Assembly (NCBI GenBank): GCA_023227685.1
Contig: JALNVG010000135.1
Location: 1-6,669, forward strand
DNA from: Bacteroidaceae bacterium
GTDB lineage: Bacteria > Bacteroidota > Bacteroidia > Bacteroidales > Bacteroidaceae
Length of the DNA: 6,669 bases
Reading direction: 5' to 3'
Shown here: positions 1 through 5,435 of the stretch, one piece after another
Position numbering within the stretch: position 1 is the stretch's first letter
Layout: every line of letters starts with the position of its first letter
Made by a program: the position numbers and the translations under genes
The notes under the pieces: generated by a model
Seen by the model: the letters and a program-made list of their open reading frames with translations, nothing else
The model's database searches: none
What the model was told of the DNA's origin: nothing

Positions 1-58
1 GTACCATGTAACTTCAATGCAAGAAGTGTTTTTGAAACTTTGTCGGCCTACAAAATAA
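1..58 (+). CDS. ABC transporter ATP-binding subunit, C-terminal end only (partial)
   Basis: Reading from position 2, an open frame enters from the left edge and stops at TAA 56-58. It gives about 18 residues, including the segment VTSMQEVFLKLC. Many drug- and antibiotic-exporter ATPases of the DrrA/CcmA type end with a similar 'PSLEDVFLxLT'-like segment, so this is most likely the tail of the nucleotide-binding subunit that powers the two permeases downstream. The stop lies 6 bp before the first permease ATG, which is tight operon spacing. Nothing catalytic (Walker A/B, signature motif) is inside the window, so the call rests on the short tail plus context. Confidence 0.6.
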   Translation, partial: YHVTSMQEVFLKLCRPTK

Positions 59-64
59 ACAATT

Positions 65-1174
65 ATGCAAATACGAGTTTTTTTATCCTTTGTTCGTAAA
101 GAATTTTATCATATTCTTCGTGACAAACGGACTATGCTCATACTTTTCGGAATACCGATAGTACAGATTATTCTGTTTGGTTTTGCCATTACGACAGAAG
201 TGAAAAATGTGAGTGTAGCTGTGGTCAATCCTTCCAAAAGTCCATTGACCACAAAGATTATTGATCGTCTTGATGCGAGTAAATATTTTACGGTAAAGGA
301 GGAATTGCAAGATCCATCTGAAATTGATGAGGTATTTCGGAAGGCTAAGGTGAATATGGTGATTGTCTTTAATAACGATTTTACTGATCGGCTCTATAAT
401 GGAGGAGCTGATATACAATTAATATCAGATGTGGCAGATCCCAACACATCAACGATTTCCGCCAGTTATGCTACGCAGATTATTGCTGATGTTCAACAGG
501 AAATGCTACCGGCTAATATGGCAAAACCTAAAATCACTTCTGATATTAAGCTGCTGTATAATCCTCAAATGAGGAGTGCGTATAATTTCGTACCGGGTGT
601 GATGGGGATGCTTTTAATGCTGATCAGTGCGATGATGACTTCTATTTCTATTGTTCGTGAAAAGGAAACCGGAACAATGGAAGTATTGCTGGTATCACCG
701 ATAAAGCCTATTTTTATTATTTTGGCTAAAGCCGTTCCTTATTTTGTTTTGTCATTTGTTGATTTGATTACTATTCTGTTGCTCTCGGTTTTCGTACTTC
801 ATGTACCGATAGCCGGTAGTTTAGTTACATTAATCAGTTTGTCATTGTTGTTTATCTTTGTTTCTTTATCTATCGGTCTTCTGATTTCTACGCTGACTCA
901 TACGCAAGTGTCTGCCATGTTGGTTTCTGCTGTAATGTTGATGATGCCGGCTATATTTTTATCGGGAATGGTATTTCCCATCGAAAGTATGCCTGCTTTA
1001 TTGCGGTGGATTTCGGCAGTGCTTCCCGTACGTTGGTATATTCAGGCCGTAAGAAAAGTGATGATAGAAGGAGTATCATTTTTTTATATTTATAAGGAAG
1101 TATGTATATTGTTGTTCTTCGGATTTATATTAATCACTGTTAGTTTGAAGAAGTTTAAGAATCGTTTGGAATAG
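65..1174 (+). CDS. ABC-2 type transporter permease (first of a pair)
   Basis: This is a 369-residue inner-membrane subunit of an ABC exporter, resembling the YhhJ/YbhR/YbhS group. A cytoplasmic N-terminus leads into TM1 at about residues 22-44. A large soluble domain of about 125 residues follows, presumably extracytoplasmic. A block of five further hydrophobic segments lies at about 175-197, 216-247, 251-277, 283-304 and 342-360. Just after TM2 is the hallmark cytoplasmic motif VREKETGTMEVLLVSPIKP (197-215), which in this family contacts the ATPase. Length and architecture are normal for the family. The start ATG is 6 bp after the ATPase stop with no clear Shine-Dalgarno sequence, so translational coupling is likely. 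The substrate cannot be read from the sequence; related systems export drugs, lipids or other hydrophobic compounds. The family call is firm. Confidence 0.9.
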   Translation: MQIRVFLSFVRKEFYHILRDKRTMLILFGIPIVQIILFGFAITTEVKNVSVAVVNPSKSPLTTKIIDRLDASKYFTVKEELQDPSEIDEVFRKAKVNMVIVFNNDFTDRLYNGGADIQLISDVADPNTSTISASYATQIIADVQQEMLPANMAKPKITSDIKLLYNPQMRSAYNFVPGVMGMLLMLISAMMTSISIVREKETGTMEVLLVSPIKPIFIILAKAVPYFVLSFVDLITILLLSVFVLHVPIAGSLVTLISLSLLFIFVSLSIGLLISTLTHTQVSAMLVSAVMLMMPAIFLSGMVFPIESMPALLRWISAVLPVRWYIQAVRKVMIEGVSFFYIYKEVCILLFFGFILITVSLKKFKNRLE

Positions 1175-1177
1175 AAG

Positions 1178-1184
1178 AAAGGAG
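1178..1184 (+). promoter_or_regulatory. Strong Shine-Dalgarno of second ABC-2 permease
   Basis: AAAGGAG lies 8 nt before the ATG at 1193, inside the 18-bp gap after the first permease stop. This fixes the start codon. Such a strong purine box stands out because Bacteroidetes genes often lack one, and the first permease has none. Confidence 0.75.
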
Positions 1185-1192
1185 ATTAGTGT

Positions 1193-2311
1193 ATGTTTAA
1201 ATATTTATTAGCAAAAGAATTCAAGCAGATGTTTCGTAATTCTTTTATACCGCGGATGATTATCGTGTATCCTTGTATGATGATGCTTCTTATTCCTTGG
1301 GCTGTCAGTCACGAAATTAAGAATTTGAATTTGGTAGTTGTCGATAATGATAATTCGCCGATGTCCAGAAGGCTTATAGAAAAGGCCTCTTCTTCTACGT
1401 ATTTTGAAATGAAGGGGATGTGTGATACTTACAATGATGCCATAAGCTCGATTGAAAGTTCGGAAGCGGATGTTATTCTTGAAATTCCCCGTTATTTTGA
1501 GAAAAGCATTAAAAATGGTGATGAAGCCCGTGTACTTATTGCTGCAAATACGGTGAACGGTACGAAAGGAGAAATGGGGAGTGCCTATTTAGCTTCCATA
1601 GTCAGCGCTTTTGCCGGAGAAACCAATGCGGAACATCCTAAGGTTGCGCAGCATACTGCTGCGAAGGTGCCATCTATTGGCGTTACTACGCTAAATCTTT
1701 ATAATCCGCATCTTAATTATAAATTGTTTATGGTGCCGGCACTGGTCGTCATTATGCTGACTTTGCTTTGCGGATTTCTGCCGGCTTTGAATGTGGTGAG
1801 TGAAAAAGAATCAGGGACGATTGAGCAGATTAATGTGACTCCGGTGAATAAGCTCCTGTTTATTCTGGCCAAACTTGTACCTTATTGGGTTGTCGGATTT
1901 TTTGTATTGACGGTTTGTTTTATTCTTGCCTATGTTGTTTACGGCATTGTGCCTCAAGGTAATATAGGAATAATTTATCTCTTTTCTTATCTGTTTGTCA
2001 TTGCCATTTCGGGTTTGGGACTAGTTATTTCCAATTTTTCGGCAACGTTGCAGCAAGCTATGTTCGTCATGTGGTTTTTCTTGTTGGTTTTTATATTGAT
2101 GAGTGGTTTGCTTACGCCGATAGACAGTATGCCGCATTGGGCACAAGTAATTACTATGTTTAATCCATTGAGGTATCTGATGCAAGTGATGCGAATGGTT
2201 TATCTTAAATCCAGTGGGTTCGTAGATTTATTGCCCCAGTTTGGTGCTCTTCTTGCTTTTGCTGTTTTTTTTAATGTTTTGGCTGTTTGCAGTTATACCA
2301 AGAAAAATTAA
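1193..2311 (+). CDS. ABC-2 type transporter permease (second of a pair)
   Basis: This is a 372-residue membrane protein with the same design as the gene before it. TM1 is at about residues 20-37, followed by a soluble domain of about 135 residues and hydrophobic segments at about 176-200, 221-252, 259-282, 287-308 and 346-366. The conserved cytoplasmic motif is SEKESGTIEQINVTPV (203-218), matching the ABC-2 'EKExGTxExxxVTP' pattern. The two permeases are clearly different in sequence (ancient paralogues rather than a recent duplication), which suggests a heterodimeric membrane domain with the ATPase encoded upstream. It is preceded by a strong AAAGGAG box. It is the last gene of the operon; a stem-loop at 2323-2359 follows the stop closely. 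The substrate is unknown. Confidence 0.9.
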   Translation: MFKYLLAKEFKQMFRNSFIPRMIIVYPCMMMLLIPWAVSHEIKNLNLVVVDNDNSPMSRRLIEKASSSTYFEMKGMCDTYNDAISSIESSEADVILEIPRYFEKSIKNGDEARVLIAANTVNGTKGEMGSAYLASIVSAFAGETNAEHPKVAQHTAAKVPSIGVTTLNLYNPHLNYKLFMVPALVVIMLTLLCGFLPALNVVSEKESGTIEQINVTPVNKLLFILAKLVPYWVVGFFVLTVCFILAYVVYGIVPQGNIGIIYLFSYLFVIAISGLGLVISNFSATLQQAMFVMWFFLLVFILMSGLLTPIDSMPHWAQVITMFNPLRYLMQVMRMVYLKSSGFVDLLPQFGALLAFAVFFNVLAVCSYTKKN

Positions 2312-2316
2312 ATACA

Positions 2317-2359
2317 TAAAAAAATAGAGACAATTTTATAAAAATAAATTGTCTCTATT
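2317..2359 (-). terminator. Rho-independent terminator of hsp20, possibly bidirectional
   Basis: A perfect 14-bp stem pairs 2323-2336 with 2346-2359 around a 9-nt loop (2337-2345). Read on the minus strand it is followed by a run of Ts (complement of the A-tract 2318-2324), the classic intrinsic terminator form for hsp20, whose stop is about 62 nt upstream. On the plus strand only two Ts follow the stem directly, so termination of the permease operon here would be weaker. A second small hairpin, CGTTA/TAACG with a five-T loop, sits at 2372-2386 in the hsp20 3' untranslated region. Confidence 0.8.
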
Positions 2360-2421
2360 ACTGAAATTAATCGTTATTTTTTAACGCTAACCATAGCTAT
2401 GAAATTGAATCATTTATTAAA

Positions 2422-2868
2422 TTATTTAATTTCAATAGTCTTTACATTTCTCTTTATATTCTGTTCCGTAAGTTTTGGTAATATAATATTAAGTACTCCA
2501 TTCTCAGCAGTAGCAGAAATATTCTCATTATCTACATTCTCCGGTAGAACTAAAGTCTGTTCGAATTTAGAATAAGAGAATTCGCGACGTAAATAGCGAC
2601 TATTAGCTTTGTTATTGTTTTTGTCATCTGTCTTTTTCTCTTCTTTCTTTTCCATTGAAATTACAAGATCATTGTCTTCATCAAGATGTACATTGAAATC
2701 ATTCTTTGTCATGCCCGGAGCGGCAATTTCAACTTTATAATCTTTCTCTTCCTCAATCACATTGATAGCGGGGGCTGTTGCATTAGCTCTTTCCATCCAA
2801 TCCGTATCAAAAAAATCATTAAAAATACTTGGTAACCAACTTTGGTTTTTTCTAATAACTGGCATCAT
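2422..2868 (-). CDS. Small heat-shock protein, Hsp20/alpha-crystallin family
   Basis: This 148-residue protein is predicted to be a cytoplasmic, ATP-independent holdase chaperone that keeps unfolding proteins soluble for Hsp70/ClpB. The short N-terminal arm (1-32) has aromatic and hydrophobic residues (WLPSIFNDFFD). An alpha-crystallin domain spans about 33-134 and ends in the signature AENGVLNIILPK (121-132). The C-terminal tail carries the I-x-I motif (IEI, 145-147) that docks on neighbouring subunits during oligomerisation. A Lys/Asp/Asn-rich stretch at about 74-89 fits the variable loop of the domain. Two ATGs occur in tandem (2868 and 2865). The first sits 9 nt after AGGAG and is chosen, though the second is nearly as good. 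The gene stands alone, divergent from queD, with its own terminator. Size is typical of Bacteroidetes Hsp20 proteins. Confidence 0.95.
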   Translation of the reverse strand: MMPVIRKNQSWLPSIFNDFFDTDWMERANATAPAINVIEEEKDYKVEIAAPGMTKNDFNVHLDEDNDLVISMEKKEEKKTDDKNNNKANSRYLRREFSYSKFEQTLVLPENVDNENISATAENGVLNIILPKLTEQNIKRNVKTIEIK

Positions 2869-2877
2869 AATTAAAAT

Positions 2878-2882
2878 CTCCT
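2878..2882 (-). promoter_or_regulatory. Shine-Dalgarno of hsp20
   Basis: On the minus strand AGGAG lies 9 nt before the first ATG (2868-2866), favouring that ATG over the tandem one at 2865. The box could pair weakly with an upstream U-run at 2905-2910, which is discussed in the findings. Confidence 0.7.
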
Positions 2883-2892
2883 ATCTTTAAGT

Positions 2893-2926
2893 TAAACATA
2901 TTATAAAAATATTTGAACGTTACAAA
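2893..2926 (-). promoter_or_regulatory. Candidate proximal hsp20 promoter (weak)
   Basis: On the minus strand TATGTTTA (2900-2893) differs from the Bacteroides -7 consensus TAnnTTTG only in its last base. TTTG (2926-2923) lies 22 nt upstream, slightly longer than the usual 19-21. The -7 box ends 24 nt before the hsp20 ATG, the same distance as in the queD promoter. If this is the true promoter, the leader is under 20 nt and the structured-leader ideas below fail. Confidence 0.25.
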
Positions 2927-2958
2927 CTCCGTTTTATAATCGGATCTTTGTTTTTTTT
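2922..2958 (+). terminator. Terminator-like hairpin plus T-run, opposite to hsp20
   Basis: An imperfect stem pairs ACAAACTCCG (2922-2931) with CGGATCTTTGT (2941-2951): 9 bp with a small internal loop and a 9-nt loop. On the plus strand it runs directly into a T-run (2951-2958), the layout of an intrinsic terminator. No plus-strand gene is known that would need it. It may instead be a structural element of the hsp20 leader read on the other strand, or chance in AT-rich DNA. Confidence 0.35.
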
Positions 2959-3062
2959 AGTTTCTTTCGGAACTCGCGTTCATGAATAATACGGCAAACG
3001 ATATGCCATTTCATATTAAGTAAAAATATTGACATTATGTCTTGTATCAACTGACTTTTTTT

Positions 3063-3096
3063 CAAAATTAATGCCATTTTGTCTCTTTGGAATCAA
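3063..3096 (-). promoter_or_regulatory. Candidate distal hsp20 promoter
   Basis: On the minus strand TAATTTTG (3070-3063) matches the Bacteroides -7 consensus TAnnTTTG exactly. A TTG (3096-3094) lies 23 nt further upstream, somewhat too far for an ideal -33 box. Transcription from here would give a leader of roughly 185 nt rich in inverted repeats. It would lie back to back with the queD promoter. Confidence 0.35.
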
Positions 3097-3112
3097 TATA
3101 GCTAAAGAAAAA

Positions 3113-3144
3113 TTTATCTATTACGCAAAAAAAATATATCTTTG
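3113..3144 (+). promoter_or_regulatory. Bacteroides-type promoter of the queD operon
   Basis: TATCTTTG (3137-3144) matches the Bacteroidetes -7 consensus TAnnTTTG exactly. TTTA (3113-3116) lies 20 nt upstream and differs by one base from the -33 TTTG. Transcription should begin near 3150, giving a very short leader before the ATG at 3169. That leaves no room for a preQ1 or tetrahydrofolate riboswitch in the leader. Confidence 0.75.
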
Positions 3145-3168
3145 CAACCTTATAATAAAAGAACAGAA

Positions 3169-3522
3169 ATGTATTACGTATCAAAAAAAATGGAGATATC
3201 TGTAGCTCATCGCTTGATGTTGAGTTACGAAAGTAAGTGTGAAGCACTTCACGGTCACAATCTTTGGGTGACGGTGTATTGTAAATCCAAAGAATTGAAC
3301 GTTGATGGCATGGTGGTCGATTTTACCAAGATAAAAAAAAGAATTCACGGTCATTTGGATCATACTAATTTGAATGAGATGTTTGATTTTAATCCTACAG
3401 CCGAGAATACCGCCCGTTGGATCTGTGATCAGATACCTACTTGCTATAAAGTATCCGTACAGGAAAGTGAGGGTAATATTGCCGTTTATTGCAAGGACGA
3501 AGATGATGAGGGTGGACATTGA
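3169..3522 (+). CDS. queD: 6-carboxy-5,6,7,8-tetrahydropterin synthase (6-PTPS family)
   Basis: The product is 117 residues and probably converts 7,8-dihydroneopterin triphosphate to 6-carboxytetrahydropterin, the second step of preQ0/queuosine synthesis, in the cytoplasm. Zinc ligands His14, His28 and His30 are present (AH near the N-terminus, then HGHN), with catalytic Cys24 in SKCEALHGHN. Asp64-His65 (LDHTNLN), the PTAENTAR segment (76-83) and Glu99 complete the 6-PTPS family pattern. ATG 3169 is chosen because the in-frame TTG at 3142 lies inside the -7 promoter box and would not be transcribed. The acidic tail (DEDDEGG) is poorly conserved. Its position directly before queE and folE supports QueD over a biopterin-type PTPS. 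The stop TGA shares one base with the queE ATG. Confidence 0.93.
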   Translation: MYYVSKKMEISVAHRLMLSYESKCEALHGHNLWVTVYCKSKELNVDGMVVDFTKIKKRIHGHLDHTNLNEMFDFNPTAENTARWICDQIPTCYKVSVQESEGNIAVYCKDEDDEGGH

Positions 3523-4106
3523 TGAGACGAGTTAATGAGATTTTCTATTCTCTTCAAGGTGAAGGTATGCATACGGGGGAGGCTGCAGTATTCATCCGTT
3601 TTTGCGGATGTAATTTAAAATGCCCTTTTTGTGATACCGATTTTAGTCAAGGCGAGGAGATGAGTGACGAAGAAATTCTCAGTGAAGTAAATAAATATCC
3701 CTCTCGTTTAGTGGTTTTGACCGGTGGCGAACCAACCTTGTCCGTAGATCGTGCTTTTGTGCAATTATTAAAAGACAATGGCCGATATGTTGCCATGGAG
3801 ACCAATGGTACACATCAAGCTCCTGAAAATCTTGATTGGGTTACGGTAAGTCCTAAATTCGAGTATGTCGGCGAAAAAGGAAAATTGGTTGAACAGCGAA
3901 TAGACGAACTGAAAGTGGTTTATTCGCTTGGTACCGATGTTTCCCGTTATACGGGGATTCCTGCAAAACATTATCTGTTACAGCCTTGTGATACAGGTGA
4001 TAAAAAGAAAAATGAAGAAATAATAGTGCATTGTGTAGCATATATCCTGGCCCATCCGGCTTGGAAATTATCGTTGCAGACACAGAAAATATTGAATGTC
4101 AGATGA
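3522..4106 (+). CDS. queE: 7-carboxy-7-deazaguanine synthase, radical SAM enzyme
   Basis: The product is 194 residues and performs the radical-SAM ring contraction of 6-carboxytetrahydropterin to 7-carboxy-7-deazaguanine, the third step to preQ0. The N-terminal FYSLQGEGMHTG segment (8-19) is the typical QueE substrate-binding start. The [4Fe-4S] motif CNLKCPFC supplies Cys30, Cys34 and Cys37 in CX3CX2C spacing. The SAM-binding GGEPT is at 68-72, METNGT at 92-97, VSPK at 109-112, and the C-terminal WKLSLQTQK at 181-189 is typical of the family. The small size fits the minimal QueE forms of Bacteroidetes. ATG 3522 overlaps the queD stop in TGATG; an in-frame TTG at 3519 is less likely. The stop TGA overlaps the folE ATG, so queD, queE and folE are probably translationally coupled. 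Confidence 0.93.
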   Translation: MRRVNEIFYSLQGEGMHTGEAAVFIRFCGCNLKCPFCDTDFSQGEEMSDEEILSEVNKYPSRLVVLTGGEPTLSVDRAFVQLLKDNGRYVAMETNGTHQAPENLDWVTVSPKFEYVGEKGKLVEQRIDELKVVYSLGTDVSRYTGIPAKHYLLQPCDTGDKKKNEEIIVHCVAYILAHPAWKLSLQTQKILNVR

Positions 4107-4738
4107 CAGAAGAACAGAACAATGCCGGTAAAAACAGGCCGGTAGTCACGTCTAGTGAACGTGATAAAAAAGTGGAGGAGCATATACGTGGCATTCTCGA
4201 ATATCTTGGAGAAGATCCTGACCGTGAGGGCTTGATCGGTACGCCCGAAAGAATTGTGCGTATGTGGAAAGAAATATTTCGTGGATACGATCCTCAGCAA
4301 AAGCCCAAAATAACGGTGTTTAAAAATGGCTGCGATGGAATTGTTTATGATGATATGATTATTGATGAAGGCGAATTTTATTCCGTTTGTGAGCATCACA
4401 TGATGCCTTTCTTCGGACGGTATTGGTTTGCATATATTCCTAACCCTAATGGTCGGATATTAGGTATATCAAAGATAGGTAGGGTTATCGATTATTGTGC
4501 GGCTAAATTACAGATTCAAGAGCGGTTGGTTCATGAGGTTGTAGATATGCTTGCCGAGGCTTTAAAAGATGAAGAATATCCTCCGTTGGGCATTGCTTTA
4601 GTGATGAAAGCCTCTCATCTTTGTAAAGAGATGCGTGGGGTACGAAAGCACGGTGATATGACGTCCGGTTGTCTAACAGGAGCCTTCAAAGAAGATCGTT
4701 ATGTGCGTACTGAATTTCTGGATCTGATAAAGAAATAA
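4103..4738 (+). CDS. folE: GTP cyclohydrolase I
   Basis: The product is 211 residues and converts GTP to 7,8-dihydroneopterin triphosphate plus formate, feeding both QueD and folate synthesis. The variable N-terminal arm (1-22) precedes the conserved fold. Zinc ligands Cys96 and His99 lie in SVCEHHMMPF, with Cys174 in SHLCKEMRGV. LGISKIGR (120-127), LQIQERL (136-142) and TSGCLTGAF (187-195) are family signatures. The active enzyme is a decamer in known family members. The frame stays open upstream to a TTG at 4031, but ATG 4103 is preferred because it overlaps the queE stop as ATGA and gives the normal family length. Clustering with queD and queE suggests this copy mainly supplies deazapurine synthesis; whether the genome has another folE is not visible. 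Confidence 0.95.
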   Translation: MTEEQNNAGKNRPVVTSSERDKKVEEHIRGILEYLGEDPDREGLIGTPERIVRMWKEIFRGYDPQQKPKITVFKNGCDGIVYDDMIIDEGEFYSVCEHHMMPFFGRYWFAYIPNPNGRILGISKIGRVIDYCAAKLQIQERLVHEVVDMLAEALKDEEYPPLGIALVMKASHLCKEMRGVRKHGDMTSGCLTGAFKEDRYVRTEFLDLIKK

Positions 4739-4760
4739 CATCCGATTAAAAAACAACAAG

Positions 4761-5435
4761 ATGTCGTCCGGCAAAGGTAAAGAAGCTGAAGGATTTTATA
4801 CATCCGGAGAAGAATATGCCAATACTCTATCGCATGCCTTAGGTATTGTTTTAGGGGTGGTGGCCGGCTATTATCTTCTTCGCAAATCGCAGCAGGACTA
4901 TTCGATAGCATTAGCCACACCTGCCGTTTTGATTTATCTGGCCGGTATGCTCAGTTCCTATATATCATCGACCTTTTATCATGGTACCACTCGCAAAAAC
5001 GTGAAGCATGTTTTGCGCAAGTTTGATCATGCTGCTATATATTGGCATATTGCCGGTACGTATACGCCATTTACCTTAATCATACTTTGGAATGATGCTT
5101 TTTGGGGAATCGGTATATTAACACTTGTGTGGTTTTTTGCTATTATCGGTGCCGTCTTGAGTTTCAAACACCTTAAGGACCACAGTAATTTAGAGACTTG
5201 TTGTTATATCCTGATGGGATGTACCATCTTTATAGCGTTCAAACCACTATGTGAAACATTGTCTTTGCGTGGAGAGTTTTCTTCATTTTATTGGCTATTG
5301 GGTGGTGGTGTTTCTTATGTTATCGGTGCCTTGTTTTATACTCTACATCAGAAGAAATACATGCATTCTGTTTTCCATTTATTTGTATTGGGAGGTAGTA
5401 TTTGCCACATTATCGCTATTTGGATTATCTTATGA
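4761..5435 (+). CDS. Hemolysin III / TrhA family (PAQR-like) membrane protein
   Basis: This 224-residue protein has about seven hydrophobic segments (roughly 24-40, 51-70, 93-109, 114-135, 146-162, 174-194 and 203-223). It carries the PAQR/CREST metal-site signatures SxxxH in SSTFYH (Ser70, His74), Asp89-His90 in KFDHAAIYWHIAGTYTPF, and HxxxH near the C-terminus (His202, His206). N-terminal EYANTLSHALG (18-28) is the usual hemolysin III opening. The family is related to adiponectin receptors; B. subtilis YplQ and E. coli YqfA are implicated in membrane-energy or lipid homeostasis, and real haemolytic activity should not be assumed. It starts 22 bp after folE on the same strand, so co-transcription is likely, though no functional link to queuosine is known to me. 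Its stop overlaps that of the convergent arginase-like gene. Confidence 0.92.
   Translation: MSSGKGKEAEGFYTSGEEYANTLSHALGIVLGVVAGYYLLRKSQQDYSIALATPAVLIYLAGMLSSYISSTFYHGTTRKNVKHVLRKFDHAAIYWHIAGTYTPFTLIILWNDAFWGIGILTLVWFFAIIGAVLSFKHLKDHSNLETCCYILMGCTIFIAFKPLCETLSLRGEFSSFYWLLGGGVSYVIGALFYTLHQKKYMHSVFHLFVLGGSICHIIAIWIIL

Larger units (their letters stand above)
2869..3168. other. 300-bp divergent intergenic region between hsp20 and queD
   Basis: No credible coding sequence is visible here. The queD side holds a good Bacteroides-type promoter. The hsp20 side holds one exact -7 box far upstream and a weaker one close to the gene. Inverted repeats include GACAT-T-ATGTC (3031-3041), GGCA/TGCC (2993-3007), GAAC/GTTC around a GCGA tetraloop on the minus strand (2970-2981), and an imperfect 9-bp stem at 2922-2951. 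The region is much more AT-rich than the genes. Confidence 0.7.

Noticed and set aside
83..418. 111-residue minus-strand open frame inside the first permease
   Set aside because: It lies entirely opposite a clear ABC-2 permease and resembles no protein family I recognise.
2993..3007. TATCGTTTG on the minus strand as an hsp20 -7 box
   Set aside because: It has one extra base compared with TAnnTTTG and no -33 element at the right spacing; it is better read as part of the GGCA/TGCC inverted repeat.
3142..3168. Extended N-terminus of QueD from a TTG at 3142
   Set aside because: The TTG is part of the -7 promoter box TATCTTTG, so it lies upstream of the expected transcript start; the ATG at 3169 gives the normal family N-terminus.
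3144..3168. PreQ1 or tetrahydrofolate riboswitch ahead of the queD operon
   Set aside because: The expected leader is only about 20 nt, too short for either aptamer, and no C-rich pseudoknot pattern is visible.
4031..4102. Extended FolE start at TTG 4031
   Set aside because: It would overlap queE by about 75 bp and add a non-conserved extension; ATG 4103 overlaps the queE stop in the common ATGA form.
3971..4399. 142-residue minus-strand open frame over queE/folE
   Set aside because: It lies wholly opposite two well-identified enzymes, has no recognisable domain, and its composition is that of a reverse-frame shadow.
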